A stretch of DNA of 11,847 nucleotides, taken from NCBI GenBank assembly GCA_041687495.1, contig JAWLBR010000088.1, positions 1-11,847 of the forward strand, written 5' to 3'. The stretch is from JAWLBR01 sp041687495. GTDB taxonomy: Bacteria; Bacillota; Limnochordia; DTU087; JAAYGB01. Shown here piece after piece: positions 7,058-11,847 of the stretch. The position numbers and the translations under genes are program-made. Under the pieces are notes generated by a model. The model worked only from the letters and a program-made list of their open reading frames with translations, was not told the origin of the DNA and ran no database searches. Each line of letters opens with the position of its first letter. Position 1 is the first letter of the stretch.

Positions 7058-7453
7058 ATGGTGGAAGGTCACAGCAAGGTTCCAGCGGTGCGGTCGAGCA
7101 AAAGGCTCGGCCGGAAAAGGTTGGCTAGACCCCGTCGCCTAGTGCTGGCGCTGCTACTTGCCTTGATCTTGGCAGTGGGTGCGGGATTTGTCAGGCGTCA
7201 GATTGCCATCATACGACTACAAGCGGAGATTAAGCGGGTTCAGGCCGAAATTGGCGCCGTACAAAGCCGTAATGAGAACCTACGTCAGCAGATAGAGCAT
7301 ATGGCTGGTCCTGAGTACGTGGAAAAAGCCGCGAGGGAAAAACTAGGGCTAGTTATGCCGGGCGAAACGGTGTATGATATTGCAGAGCCGAAAGATTTTG
7401 CCTCACCCTTCGACGTGCCCAAAAGAAACAGTAGTCCAGAAGCAGGTTATTGA
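7058..7453 (+). CDS. divIC: Cell-division protein DivIC/FtsB-like
   Basis: This 131-residue protein has the septum-initiator layout: a basic cytoplasmic tail (about 1-27), one membrane helix (about 28-45), then an extracytoplasmic coiled coil (about 50-82, rich in Q, E, R and L). The family's closing motif YVEKAAREKLGLVMPGE (87-103) and a short polar tail follow. DivIC forms a complex with FtsL and DivIB at the division site and helps activate septal peptidoglycan synthesis. ATG at 7058 has AGGGGTG (7044-7050) 7 bases upstream. It lies 104 bases after yabQ, as in Bacillus. No terminator follows; instead a strong promoter for the next gene begins 19 bases after the stop codon. Confidence 0.93.
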   Translation: MVEGHSKVPAVRSSKRLGRKRLARPRRLVLALLLALILAVGAGFVRRQIAIIRLQAEIKRVQAEIGAVQSRNENLRQQIEHMAGPEYVEKAAREKLGLVMPGETVYDIAEPKDFASPFDVPKRNSSPEAGY

Positions 7454-7472
7454 AGTATGGTGTCCGGACGCG

Positions 7473-7502
7473 TTGACAACAGAATTTCTAATAATGTATA
7501 AT
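7473..7502 (+). promoter_or_regulatory. Strong sigma-A promoter for the S1-domain gene
   Basis: TTGACA (7473-7478) and TATAAT (7497-7502) are both perfect consensus hexamers, separated by 18 bases. Transcription would start near 7509. The first transcribed bases contain a hairpin, CAGGG (7513-7517) with CCCTG (7523-7527), loop AACTA, which may protect the 5' end or influence translation. Confidence 0.9.
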
Positions 7503-7560
7503 AGAAGCACTGCAGGGAACTACCCTGTCCACAGTTATTTTAGGAGGAATATAGGAGCGT

Positions 7561-7938
7561 ATGTCGATCGAGGTTGGGAGCATCGTCGAGGGAAGGGTTA
7601 CAGGTATTACTCGTTTCGGCGCCTTTGTGGAGTTAGAAAATGGTAAGACCGGACTTGTCCATATCTCCGAGGTTGCTGATGCTTATGTTAAGGACATCAA
7701 CGACTATCTGAAAGAGAAGGACACGGTAAAGGTCAAAGTTCTCAACATTAGCGATGGGAAGATTGGACTATCCATTAAACAGGCTAACCCTCGGCGCAGT
7801 AGCAGGCCTAGGGCTTCGTTTGAGGACATGTTGAATCGGTTCATCAAAGATAGCGATGAGAGACAGTCGGATCTGAAGCGCAGTATAGACTCAAAGCGAG
7901 GTGGCCGAGGAGGTCCGGCAAGAGCCAAGTCTTTCTAG
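7561..7938 (+). CDS. yabR: S1-domain RNA-binding protein (YabR-like)
   Basis: A 125-residue protein. Residues 1-74 form one S1/OB-fold RNA-binding domain (GSIVEGRVTGITRFGAFVEL, GLVHISEVADAYVKD, VLNISDGKIGLSIKQA). The rest is a charged, Arg/Lys-rich tail (RGGRGG near 113-118) that probably adds nonspecific RNA contact. Proteins of the YabR group bind RNA or ribosomes in the cytoplasm; their exact role varies and is not well settled. ATG at 7561 has AGGAG (7553-7557) 3 bases away and a better AGGAGG (7542-7547) 13 bases away, an unusual double arrangement. It follows divIC as yabR does in Bacillus, but has its own near-perfect promoter, suggesting high independent expression. A terminator follows 18 bases after the stop. 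Confidence 0.92.
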   Translation: MSIEVGSIVEGRVTGITRFGAFVELENGKTGLVHISEVADAYVKDINDYLKEKDTVKVKVLNISDGKIGLSIKQANPRRSSRPRASFEDMLNRFIKDSDERQSDLKRSIDSKRGGRGGPARAKSF

Positions 7939-7956
7939 GCAATTATCTGTTAATAT

Positions 7957-7981
7957 GCATCCCTCTCGGGATGCTTTTTTT
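7957..7981 (+). terminator. Intrinsic terminator after the S1-domain gene
   Basis: GCATCCC (7957-7963) pairs perfectly with GGGATGC (7968-7974) around a TCTC tetraloop, followed by seven T residues (7975-7981). It ends the yabP-to-S1 cluster and lies just upstream of the DUF501-Ppx reading frame. Confidence 0.95.
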
Positions 7982-8058
7982 ATGTGCCAGCAGGAAAGCT
8001 AAGCTTAGATTGGGTTCGCATTGTACGGCAATTTGGGACGCAAGAAGAGGTGCTGCAA

Positions 8059-9588
8059 TTGAGCAAAAATCCTAAGACCGTTAGCAACAGAGACTTGGAG
8101 CTGATCACAAGCCAGATCGGTAGGTCGCCCCGCGGTGTCGAGGAGATTGTCACCCGCTGCCCATGGGGTGCTCCCCAAGTGATCAAGAACACTCCTGTGC
8201 TTATTGATCAAGAGCGGCCCAGTGAACAGCCTCGGATTTTCCCTACTCTTTACTGGTTAACCTGCCCCGAGTTGGTTAGAGCGGTAGCCCGTCTTGAGGC
8301 GGAAGGAATGGTAACCACCGTCCAGGACAGAGTGGAGCGAGATCCGCTGCTAAAGTCCCGCTTGCTGGCTGCCCACGCCCGGTATGCTAGGCAGCGTATG
8401 GAGATGGTAAAGGATACAGGCTGGGCCAAAGACTATCCTCAGCAGTTTGAGGTGATCAGCACTTCTGGAGTAGCCGGTATTCGCGGTCAGGGGATTAAGT
8501 GTCTGCACACCCACTGTGCCGATTTCTTAGCCGGCAACGACAACCCTGTGGGAGAGCTGGTCCACCAGGAGTTACAGCAGCGGGGGTGGTTGGAGATACC
8601 GAGCTGCTGTACCTGCCACTGGTTGCTAGCTGTAGGCAAGATCGGCACAAACTCTTGCCGGTTTCTTACTGCCACCATTTCTCCCCAGCTGTCTGTACAG
8701 GTCAGCGATGAGTGGGTAACCGAGACTAGACTAGGAGAAGGCGTGGACGTAAATCACAGGCTCAGCGATGATGCTATGATTCGGACAATTGACGCCGTTG
8801 CTGGGATGGCAGCTGAAGTCACCAGAGCCGGAGCTAAACTCTTGCGGGTAACTGGAACTAGCGCCCTTCGGGATGCTGCTAACAGGGGAGAACTTGTCTC
8901 CAGACTGCGGCAGAGATGTGGAGTAGAGCTGTCCGTCATCGATGGTAAGAAGGAGGCCAGGCTGTCTTTCCTTGGTGCGACCTCGGGTATGTCTCGGGAA
9001 CAAGCGCAGACAGCCGTGGTTGTTGATATCGGTGGCGGCAGCACCGAGGTTATGGGCGGATTTGGTGAAGTGGTTCTGAGCCTCAACGTAGGAGCGGTGC
9101 GCTTAACGGAGCAGTGGATCAAGACGGGAGGGGGCCTCTCGGGCAGTCGGGAGCAGTGGGTCAAGCTGACGCAGTTTGCAGCAGATGCTGTGCAGAAAGC
9201 TGCGGGGGATAGTTTGAACCGGTTGCGGGAACCGCTCGAGAAGAACCTAGTCGGTGTAGGTGGCACCTTTACAACTCTGGCGGCAATGGTCTGCCAATTG
9301 CGTGAGTACGATCGGGAGAGCGTCAACGGTACAGGGCTGTCTCGGGAGCAGATCACTGCGATTGGCGAGAGGGTTTTCGCTCTACCCCTAGACAAACGGC
9401 GCGAGATCCCTGGACTTGTACCCACAAGAGCTGATATAATCACTAGTGGAATTGCTGTGGCGTTGGCCTTGTTGGATCAGCTGTCTGCTGATCAAGTAAA
9501 GGTATCTACCAACGACATGCTGGTCGGCATGATTATCGATTGGTATCAGGGCCAGGAAATGGGCATTGACGGTGTTTGCCCGAAGTAA
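8059..9588 (+). CDS. DUF501 domain fused to Ppx/GppA-family phosphatase
   Basis: One 509-residue reading frame joins two normally separate proteins. Residues of about 5-175 are DUF501: DLELITSQIGRSPRGVEEI, RCPWGAPQVIKN, PTLYWLTCPELVRAVARLEAEG and a late VAGIRGQGIKCLHTHCADFLAG. From about residue 190 it is an exopolyphosphatase/guanosine pentaphosphate phosphatase of the ASKHA fold: IGTNSCRFL (195-203), TSALRDAANRGE, GKKEARL with the expected catalytic Glu299, DIGGGSTE (323-330) and GVGGTFTTL from 399. Such enzymes hydrolyse polyphosphate or pppGpp. The Asp that normally begins the first phosphate motif (DIGTNS) is Lys194. TTG 8059 was chosen because AGAAGAGG (8043-8050) is 8 bases upstream and DUF501 homology starts just after it; the frame extends back to GTG 7984, with no binding site and next to a terminator. 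An internal TTG at 8623 could restart the phosphatase alone. Family assignments are firm; substrate is unknown. Confidence 0.9.
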   Translation: MSKNPKTVSNRDLELITSQIGRSPRGVEEIVTRCPWGAPQVIKNTPVLIDQERPSEQPRIFPTLYWLTCPELVRAVARLEAEGMVTTVQDRVERDPLLKSRLLAAHARYARQRMEMVKDTGWAKDYPQQFEVISTSGVAGIRGQGIKCLHTHCADFLAGNDNPVGELVHQELQQRGWLEIPSCCTCHWLLAVGKIGTNSCRFLTATISPQLSVQVSDEWVTETRLGEGVDVNHRLSDDAMIRTIDAVAGMAAEVTRAGAKLLRVTGTSALRDAANRGELVSRLRQRCGVELSVIDGKKEARLSFLGATSGMSREQAQTAVVVDIGGGSTEVMGGFGEVVLSLNVGAVRLTEQWIKTGGGLSGSREQWVKLTQFAADAVQKAAGDSLNRLREPLEKNLVGVGGTFTTLAAMVCQLREYDRESVNGTGLSREQITAIGERVFALPLDKRREIPGLVPTRADIITSGIAVALALLDQLSADQVKVSTNDMLVGMIIDWYQGQEMGIDGVCPK

Positions 9589-9594
9589 TATAAT
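9566..9594 (+). promoter_or_regulatory. Sigma-A promoter of tRNA-Leu
   Basis: TTGACG (9566-9571), exactly 17 bases, then a perfect TATAAT (9589-9594). The -35 is inside the last codons of the Ppx gene and the -10 begins on the base after its TAA stop. Transcription should start near 9601, just before the tRNA at 9609. Confidence 0.9.
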
Positions 9595-9608
9595 TACAAT
9601 GAGTTAGC

Positions 9609-9697
9609 GCCGGGATGTTGGAATAGGTAGACAATGGGGACTTAAAATCCCCTGGGTCTTTGTGCCCGTGCGGGTTCGAGTCCCGCTCCCGGCACCA
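9609..9697 (+). tRNA. tRNA-Leu (anticodon TAA)
   Basis: An 89-base class II tRNA. Acceptor GCCGGGA (9609-9615) pairs with TCCCGGC (9687-9693), followed by discriminator A and an encoded CCA. The anticodon stem GGGGA/TCCCC encloses loop CTTAAAA with anticodon TAA at 9643-9645, reading UUA. A long variable arm follows, as expected for leucine, and the T arm contains GGTTCGAGTCC. It is a single-tRNA unit with its own promoter and terminator. Confidence 0.97.
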
Positions 9698-9731
9698 AAG
9701 AGGCGGCCTTGTGTGGTCGTCTTTTGTTTTT
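9698..9731 (+). terminator. Intrinsic terminator directly after tRNA-Leu
   Basis: An 11-bp stem with G-T wobbles (9698-9708 with 9715-9725), a 6-base loop, then G and five T residues (9727-9731). The stem starts on the base after the tRNA's CCA end. The ubiX ribosome binding site begins only 4 bases after the T tract. Confidence 0.82.
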
Positions 9732-9749
9732 GCTAAGGAGTAGGTGTAG

Positions 9750-10310
9750 ATGGGAACAAGGTTAGCAGTAGCAGTTACTGGGGCCAGCGGCGCGATTTTG
9801 GCTGTCAGACTCCTGGAAGCTCTGAACAAGACAGACTGTGAAGTGCACTTGGTGGTAAGTGATGCAGCTCGCCAAACGATTAGGATAGAGACGGCAGTTG
9901 AGATGGAGTACGTGGAGTCTCTGGCACTCCGGGTACACAGTGACCGCGACTTCACCAGTGTCTTGGCCAGTGGGTCGTACCCCATAGATGGTATGGTAGT
10001 TGTCCCCTGCAGTGCCAAAACCTTGGCTGGGATTGCCTGCGGCTATGCTGAATCGCTGATCTTGCGGGCCGCCGATGTGTGCTTGAAGGAGCGAAGACAG
10101 CTGATCCTCGCTGTCCGAGAGACTCCGTTGAGCGCCATTCACTTGGAAAATATGTTGAAGGTCACCCAAGCCGGGGCTATTGTGATGCCGCCTGTGCCAG
10201 CGTTTTACACCCATCCTCAGAGTATTGACGACATTTGCACCCAGTTTGTGGGGAGGATCTTGGCCAGGTTTGGGCTAAAGTGCAGTGGATACCAAGTCTG
10301 GAACGGCTGA
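9750..10310 (+). CDS. ubiX: UbiX-family flavin prenyltransferase
   Basis: A 186-residue flavoprotein matching the usual UbiX/Pad1 length. It shows the FMN-binding VTGASGA (9-15), PCSAKTLAGIA (86-96), the AESLILRAADVCLKERR helix region, VRETPLSAIHLENML (122-136) and PAFYTHP with Tyr153 near the C terminus, all family signatures. UbiX attaches a dimethylallyl group to FMN to make prenylated FMN, the cofactor of UbiD-type decarboxylases; the enzyme is cytoplasmic and dodecameric in studied cases. ATG at 9750 has AAGGAG (9735-9740) 9 bases upstream. No ubiD partner lies in the window, and the gene is flanked by tRNA units. No promoter of its own is evident after the tRNA-Leu terminator, so it may depend on readthrough. 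Position 121, often Pro in the family, is Ala. Confidence 0.94.
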   Translation: MGTRLAVAVTGASGAILAVRLLEALNKTDCEVHLVVSDAARQTIRIETAVEMEYVESLALRVHSDRDFTSVLASGSYPIDGMVVVPCSAKTLAGIACGYAESLILRAADVCLKERRQLILAVRETPLSAIHLENMLKVTQAGAIVMPPVPAFYTHPQSIDDICTQFVGRILARFGLKCSGYQVWNG

Positions 10311-10348
10311 TTGTCCCATGTCTTCCAAAAACTAACTGGGGAAATCCC

Positions 10349-10376
10349 TTGATTTAATCCGCAAATGTGATATACT
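10349..10376 (+). promoter_or_regulatory. Sigma-A promoter of the tRNA fMet-Met-Lys cluster
   Basis: TTGATT (10349-10354), 16 bases, then TATACT (10371-10376), about 28 bases before the first tRNA. The leader contains a tandem 8-base repeat, TAGTCAGT twice (10385-10400). Confidence 0.75.
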
Positions 10377-10384
10377 AAGCAATG

Positions 10385-10400
10385 TAGTCAGTTAGTCAGT
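10385..10400 (+). repeat. Tandem repeat of TAGTCAGT
   Basis: Two adjoining exact copies of TAGTCAGT lie in the short transcribed leader between the promoter and tRNA-fMet. No function is known to me; the region is removed by tRNA 5' processing. Confidence 0.6.
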
Positions 10401-10403
10401 CGT

Positions 10404-10480
<77 letters not shown>

Positions 10481-10482
10481 TT

Positions 10483-10508
10483 TGGACCCTCAGTAATTTG
10501 GGGGTCCA
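10483..10508 (+). repeat. Hairpin in the spacer between tRNA-fMet and tRNA-Met
   Basis: TGGACCC (10483-10489) pairs perfectly with GGGTCCA (10502-10508) around a 12-base loop. No T tract follows, so it is more likely a processing spacer or weak pause than a terminator. Confidence 0.5.
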
Positions 10509-10523
10509 TAATAGATCATATGT

Positions 10524-10600
10524 GGCGGCGTAGCTCAGTTGGTCAGAGCATACGGTTCATACCCGTAGTGTCACTGGTTCAAATCCAGTCGCCGCTACCA
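10524..10600 (+). tRNA. Elongator tRNA-Met (anticodon CAT)
   Basis: 77 bases with encoded CCA. GGCGGCG pairs with CGCCGCT, including a G1-T72 wobble. The anticodon arm TACGG-TTCATAC-CCGTA places CAT at 10558-10560. The acceptor and anticodon arms resemble B. subtilis elongator tRNA-Met rather than the tRNA-Ile read with lysidine, so elongator Met is preferred. Confidence 0.93.
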
Positions 10601-10606
10601 CATCTA

Positions 10607-10683
10607 GCCCCGCTAGCTCAGCTGGCTAGAGCACCTGACTCTTAATCAGGGTGTCCGGGGTTCGAGTCCCTGGCGGGGCACCA
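10607..10683 (+). tRNA. tRNA-Lys (anticodon CTT)
   Basis: 77 bases with encoded CCA. Acceptor GCCCCGC (10607-10613) pairs with GCGGGGC (10673-10679). The anticodon stem CCTGA/TCAGG has loop CTCTTAA with anticodon CTT at 10641-10643, reading AAG. It lies only 6 bases after tRNA-Met, so the two are co-transcribed. Confidence 0.96.
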
Positions 10684-10709
10684 CAAACCCTATTGTAAAG
10701 GTTTTTAGA

Positions 10710-10749
10710 GATCGGCATCGCGTGAATCGGTGCCGATCCTCTTCTTTTT
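10710..10749 (+). terminator. Intrinsic terminator of the tRNA cluster
   Basis: GATCGGCATCG (10710-10720) pairs with CGGTGCCGATC (10728-10738), 11 bp with one wobble, around a 7-base loop. A T-rich tail ending in TTTTT follows. A weaker AAACC/GGTTT hairpin with trailing T residues (10685-10706) lies just upstream. Confidence 0.88.
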
Positions 10750-10821
10750 AGCGGTAAGATATTTGGGTGGCGGGATGAAGATTATGACAATGTGTCCACT
10801 TGGTGGGGATAGTTAGTCGTG

Positions 10822-10852
10822 GGGTTCTACTTTCTAGGGCTAAGTACAACCC
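10822..10852 (+). repeat. Imperfect inverted repeat upstream of the beta-helix leader
   Basis: GGGTTCTACTT (10822-10832) and AAGTACAACCC (10842-10852) pair over 11 positions with a single C-C mismatch, around a 9-base loop. GTCCAC (10794-10799) and GTGGAC (10854-10859) could close a larger structure around it. There is no T tract, so it does not look like a terminator. Confidence 0.6.
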
Positions 10853-10854
10853 TG

Positions 10855-10884
10855 TGGACTCAACTTTAGTTCAGTGCGTATCAT
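10855..10884 (+). promoter_or_regulatory. Possible promoter of the beta-helix gene
   Basis: TGGACT (10855-10860), an 18-base spacer, then TATCAT (10879-10884), a moderate sigma-A match. It would give a leader of about 175 bases that includes all the downstream inverted repeats. No alternative is clearly better. Confidence 0.33.
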
Positions 10885-10989
10885 CATATCCTGAAGTAGA
10901 GTAAGATGGAGCGAAGTTGAGAAAGGATGTGGCGTTTTCGCAAGCGGAATACGTCGGATGTTTACCTCACTGCAATGACCACCTATTGC

Positions 10990-11026
10990 ATCACTTGTCG
11001 GCACGACAGGTGATTTCACCCTGTCG
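10990..11026 (+). repeat. Three-armed overlapping inverted repeat (operator or RNA switch candidate)
   Basis: Arm A ATCACTTGTCG (10990-11000) pairs with arm B CGACAGGTGAT (11004-11014), 11 bp with one wobble and a GCA loop. Arm B can instead pair with arm C TCACCCTGTCG (11016-11026) with one bulged C. As DNA this is three copies of TCAC(C/T)TGTCG in alternating orientation, about 40 bases before the start codon. Confidence 0.65.
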
Positions 11027-11066
11027 CTCAATGCGTACTTTATTGCAAGGTGGAGGTGAATGTTCA

Positions 11067-11828
11067 ATGGTGATTCAAGTTCCACAGGACTTTCCCAATA
11101 TACAGGACGCAGTTAACGCCGCCAGCCCCGGTGACACCATTTTGGTGGCAGACGGTGTTTACAATGAATCAGTGCACATGACTACTGACTTTGTTCGGGT
11201 AATCGCGGTTGGCAAAGATGTGGTTCTCGACGGCAGCAATAACCCAGCAACATCGGTTGGATTTCGACTGGTTGGCGTGAACGGAGTGGCAGTGGAAAAA
11301 TTCCGTATTGCGAACTATCCTTACGCTGGGGTATGGATCTCAGGTGGTGGATTTAACCGTATTGCGCACAACAAGGTGCTCAGCTCTGGCGGAAACAACA
11401 TTGAGCTCGACGATTCCACCGGAAACGTGTTATGGAAAAATGAGTTGATAGGGGCGGGCGCTGATGGAATCGATCTAGCTGGCTCCAGCTCCAACTGGAT
11501 AGTTGAAAACAAAATTCGGAACAGCTCCCGTGGCATTGACATATTTCCGGACGGCTCTGGTAACGGCATTATTGGCAATACGATTTCTGACAGTGGTATT
11601 GATGGCATTACTGACCAAGCAGACGGAAACAATGTAGCCCTCTACAACCAGATTTATGATAGTGGATCCAGCGGCATTGGCGGCCACAGTTCAAATTCTG
11701 CTTATCTCGATAACGACGTCAAGACTAGCTCTTCCCAGGGGATTTGGGCAACTCAACCGAACCTCTATATCGCTGATAATGAAATTGAGGTCCGTCGCTA
11801 TTTTATGTGGGTAACCGGTATAAACTGA
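11067..11828 (+). CDS. Right-handed parallel beta-helix repeat protein of unknown function
   Basis: A 253-residue protein. Residues 1-50 carry the N-terminal motif of pectate-lyase or NosD-type beta-helices (QVPQDFPNIQDAVNAASPGD, then ILVADGVYNESV). About eight rungs of 21-25 residues follow, each with an Asn near its start and a Gly-Ile/Val strand (for example GFNRIAHNKV, GNVLWKNEL, SNWIVENKI, GNGIIGNTI). There is no signal peptide, membrane helix or cell-wall anchor, so it appears cytoplasmic or released by lysis, for instance as a spore-surface protein; that is inference. No catalytic residues of a polysaccharide lyase can be assigned. ATG at 11067 was chosen because GGAGGTG (11052-11058) is 8 bases upstream; the frame extends to TTG 10917 but that part is unlike the family. 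The stop lies 19 bases before the window end and the last rung is short, so a slight truncation is possible. Confidence 0.85.
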   Translation: MVIQVPQDFPNIQDAVNAASPGDTILVADGVYNESVHMTTDFVRVIAVGKDVVLDGSNNPATSVGFRLVGVNGVAVEKFRIANYPYAGVWISGGGFNRIAHNKVLSSGGNNIELDDSTGNVLWKNELIGAGADGIDLAGSSSNWIVENKIRNSSRGIDIFPDGSGNGIIGNTISDSGIDGITDQADGNNVALYNQIYDSGSSGIGGHSSNSAYLDNDVKTSSSQGIWATQPNLYIADNEIEVRRYFMWVTGIN

Positions 11829-11847
11829 CAGCATATGAAACATGATG

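Larger units (their letters stand above)
10684..11066 (+). other. 383-base gene-free stretch with terminator, inverted repeats and candidate leader
   Basis: After the tRNA terminator no protein I can recognise is encoded; a frame from TTG 10917 continues into the beta-helix gene, but its first 50 residues look random. The stretch holds an imperfect hairpin at 10822-10852 nested within GTCCAC/GTGGAC (10794-10859), a possible sigma-A promoter (TGGACT 10855-10860, 18 bases, TATCAT 10879-10884), TGCAAT/ATTGCA (10971-10990), and the three-armed element at 10990-11026. It may be a structured 5' leader of the beta-helix gene or an operator region. Confidence 0.6.

Noticed and set aside
8754..9443. 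229-residue open frame on the minus strand across the phosphatase gene
   Set aside because: It mirrors the coding strand of a clear Ppx gene, is rich in Ser, Pro and Arg and shows no known domain; a shadow frame.
10524..10600. Reading the second CAT-anticodon tRNA as tRNA-Ile (lysidine-modified)
   Set aside because: Its acceptor and anticodon arms fit the Bacillus elongator tRNA-Met and not the GGACC-type tRNA-Ile(CAT).
10917..11066. Upstream extension of the beta-helix reading frame from TTG 10917
   Set aside because: The 50 extra residues do not resemble a signal peptide or any domain, the region is full of inverted repeats, and ATG 11067 has a far better ribosome binding site.

Overview
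The window (about 50% G+C) comes from an endospore-forming member of the Bacillota. It carries mfd, spoVT, yabP, yabQ, divIC and a yabR-like S1 gene in roughly the order known from Bacillus and Clostridia. It also has a SpoIID-family lipoprotein, an HU gene and AAGGAGG-type ribosome binding sites. Many genes start with TTG or GTG. An environmental clostridial or Limnochordia-like lineage fits; the exact taxon cannot be read from the sequence alone.

Layout. Bases 1-2169 hold the C-terminal two thirds of the transcription-repair coupling factor Mfd. Then comes the forespore regulator gene spoVT, closed by a strong terminator. On the minus strand lie hup (HU) and mazG (YabN type), transcribed hup to mazG with a terminator between them. 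Plus-strand genes resume at 4984 with a SpoIID/LytB-domain lipoprotein, then yabP, yabQ, divIC and an S1-domain gene. The S1 gene has its own near-consensus sigma-A promoter and a terminator at 7957-7981. Next is one long reading frame joining a DUF501 domain to a Ppx/GppA-family phosphatase. A tRNA-Leu(TAA) unit with its own promoter and terminator follows, then ubiX, then a tRNA cluster (initiator fMet, elongator Met, Lys-CTT) with promoter and terminator. After a 383-base gene-free stretch rich in inverted repeats comes a small right-handed beta-helix protein that ends just before the window edge.

How the genes fit together. spoVT, yabP, yabQ and the SpoIID-like protein belong to sporulation and cortex or peptidoglycan remodelling. 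divIC links to cell division. mazG, hup, mfd and the S1 protein are housekeeping functions that normally travel with this cluster. Compared with the usual order, mazG and hup are inverted, spoVB and the S4-domain gene (yabO/rqcP) are absent, and a SpoIID-like gene is inserted.

Most worth a second look: the DUF501-Ppx/GppA fusion, which has Lys where the first phosphate-binding motif normally has Asp; a three-armed set of overlapping inverted repeats upstream of the beta-helix gene; and a 12-base repeat upstream of yabP and yabQ that contains a sporulation-type -10 element and, before yabQ, an anti-Shine-Dalgarno sequence. I found no CRISPR array, insertion sequence or clear phage element.
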